Source: Bacteroidota bacterium (GTDB lineage: Bacteria; Bacteroidota; Ignavibacteria; Kapaibacteriales; UBA2268). From it: a stretch of DNA of 64,000 nt. The translations under genes were made by a program, and so were the position numbers. Shown piece after piece: positions 63,572 through 64,000 of the stretch (the first letter of the stretch is position 1; every line of letters begins with the position of its first letter). The notes below the pieces were generated by a model that was not told the origin of the DNA, made no database searches, and was given only the letters and a program-made list of their open reading frames with translations. The stretch is taken from NCBI GenBank assembly GCA_021780815.1, contig JAJXYC010000015.1:337796-401795 (forward strand), given 5' to 3'.

Positions 63572-64000
63572 TTATTTAGATAGTTTTAATTTGGGTAATT
63601 GAAAAATTAATTCAGTCCCTTGATTTTCTACCGAATTAACTAACAGTTTCCCTCGGTGTAATTCTATAACTTGTTGAATTATCATTGTACCTATTCCAAA
63701 TCCAGAGCCATCTTTTGAAGTAGAAAAATAAGGTGTGAGCATTTTCTGTTTGACTGCTTCATTCATTCCCCTGCCATTGTCTTTGATTTGAAAATAATTA
63801 TATCGTGAATCTGCCCAACAAGAAAGTTCTATTTCTCCTATTTGGTTTGGAAGTGCTTTAATACCATTTTCAACAGCATTACGAATTGCTCTAATGAGTT
63901 TTGGCTCATCACAAACCAAATCAAAATCATTACCTAAAATTTGTATATCAACATTTTGGAAAACATTTTTGTCAAATTCCAAAGATACTTGCTCTAACAA
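63572..64000 (-). CDS. Sensor histidine kinase, C-terminal ATPase domain (5' end cut by window)
   Basis: The C-terminal 142 residues of a histidine kinase. The ATPase motifs are IRAIRNAVENGIKALP (N box), QIKDNGRGM (G1), TPYFSTSKDGSGFGIG (F and G2 boxes) and VNSVENQGTELIFQLP. The frame is open to the right window edge; the first codon shown (TTG) is not a likely start. The sensor part and phosphoacceptor His lie outside. It converges on the sulfur operon across a shared terminator, so a functional link is not implied. Confidence 0.9.
   Translation of the reverse strand: MLEQVSLEFDKNVFQNVDIQILGNDFDLVCDEPKLIRAIRNAVENGIKALPNQIGEIELSCWADSRYNYFQIKDNGRGMNEAVKQKMLTPYFSTSKDGSGFGIGTMIIQQVIELHRGKLLVNSVENQGTELIFQLPKLKLSK

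Noticed and set aside
1-64000. tRNA, rRNA, tmRNA, insertion sequences and prophage
   Set aside because: No cloverleaf-like or T-loop sequences were noticed in the intergenic gaps, and no transposase, integrase or phage proteins are among the ORFs. A covariance-model scan would be needed to exclude small RNAs.

Overview
The window is about 64 kb of AT-rich, gene-dense bacterial chromosome with no rRNA, tRNA, CRISPR array or insertion sequence that I could see. Gene content points to the FCB superphylum. There are parts of a type IX secretion system (PorW/SprE-like lipoprotein, PorQ-like protein, and a giant secreted protein with a C-terminal sorting domain), an exported patatin fused to an Omp85-type barrel, OmpA/VWA and MCE proteins, and many TPR proteins. 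Several genes have clear Shine-Dalgarno sequences (AAGGAG before the second YeeE gene, AGGAG before the CDGSH gene and the first TPR gene). Together with the gene set, that fits a lineage beside the classical Bacteroidota (Ignavibacteria/Kapabacteria-like) better than a typical Bacteroidetes, but this is inference.

Layout. 0-13 kb: a long leftward run of housekeeping and envelope genes (DJ-1, acylphosphatase, patatin-Omp85, DUF58, FKBP isomerase, ssb, MCE, O-methyltransferase, VWA-OmpA lipoprotein, M28 peptidase, pyrE, ispD, rpmH, rnpA), meeting a cut metal-dependent hydrolase at the left edge. 13-18 kb: rightward aroA, porW-like, PAS histidine kinase and a small helical protein. 18-28 kb: leftward giant T9SS cargo, NUDIX, parA, parB, thioesterase, porQ-like and a small exported protein. 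28-42 kb: yceI, uvrA, a TPR histidine kinase, a DUF3822/PilM-like gene, rsmD, a chemoreceptor-hairpin-like protein with an ODP-type diiron MBL protein, a DUF2130 protein, a thioredoxin-like protein, a CDGSH protein and two tandem TPR paralogues. 42-48 kb: a tetR-tolC-MFP-RND efflux operon. 48-57 kb: a KimA-like permease behind an octanucleotide repeat, tyrS, smpB, an amino-acid permease, a phosphatase-like protein without the catalytic arginine, and thrS. 57-64 kb: an LRR protein, then marR and a sulfur-oxyanion module (octaheme cytochrome c, cytochrome b, two half-size YeeE/YedE proteins), and a cut histidine kinase.

The two most interesting systems are at 36.1-37.7 kb and 59.5-63.5 kb. The first pairs a soluble protein carrying a degenerate methyl-accepting-chemotaxis hairpin with a protein having the full diiron ligand set of the ODP oxygen sensors. 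The second joins an octaheme tetrathionate-reductase-type cytochrome and a membrane cytochrome b to YeeE/YedE sulfur transporters. The second of those transporters ends in a rhodanese-like domain that seems to lack the active-site cysteine but finishes in a Gly-Gly-Cys tail. The likely theme is periplasmic reduction of a sulfur compound coupled to sulfur uptake or relay.
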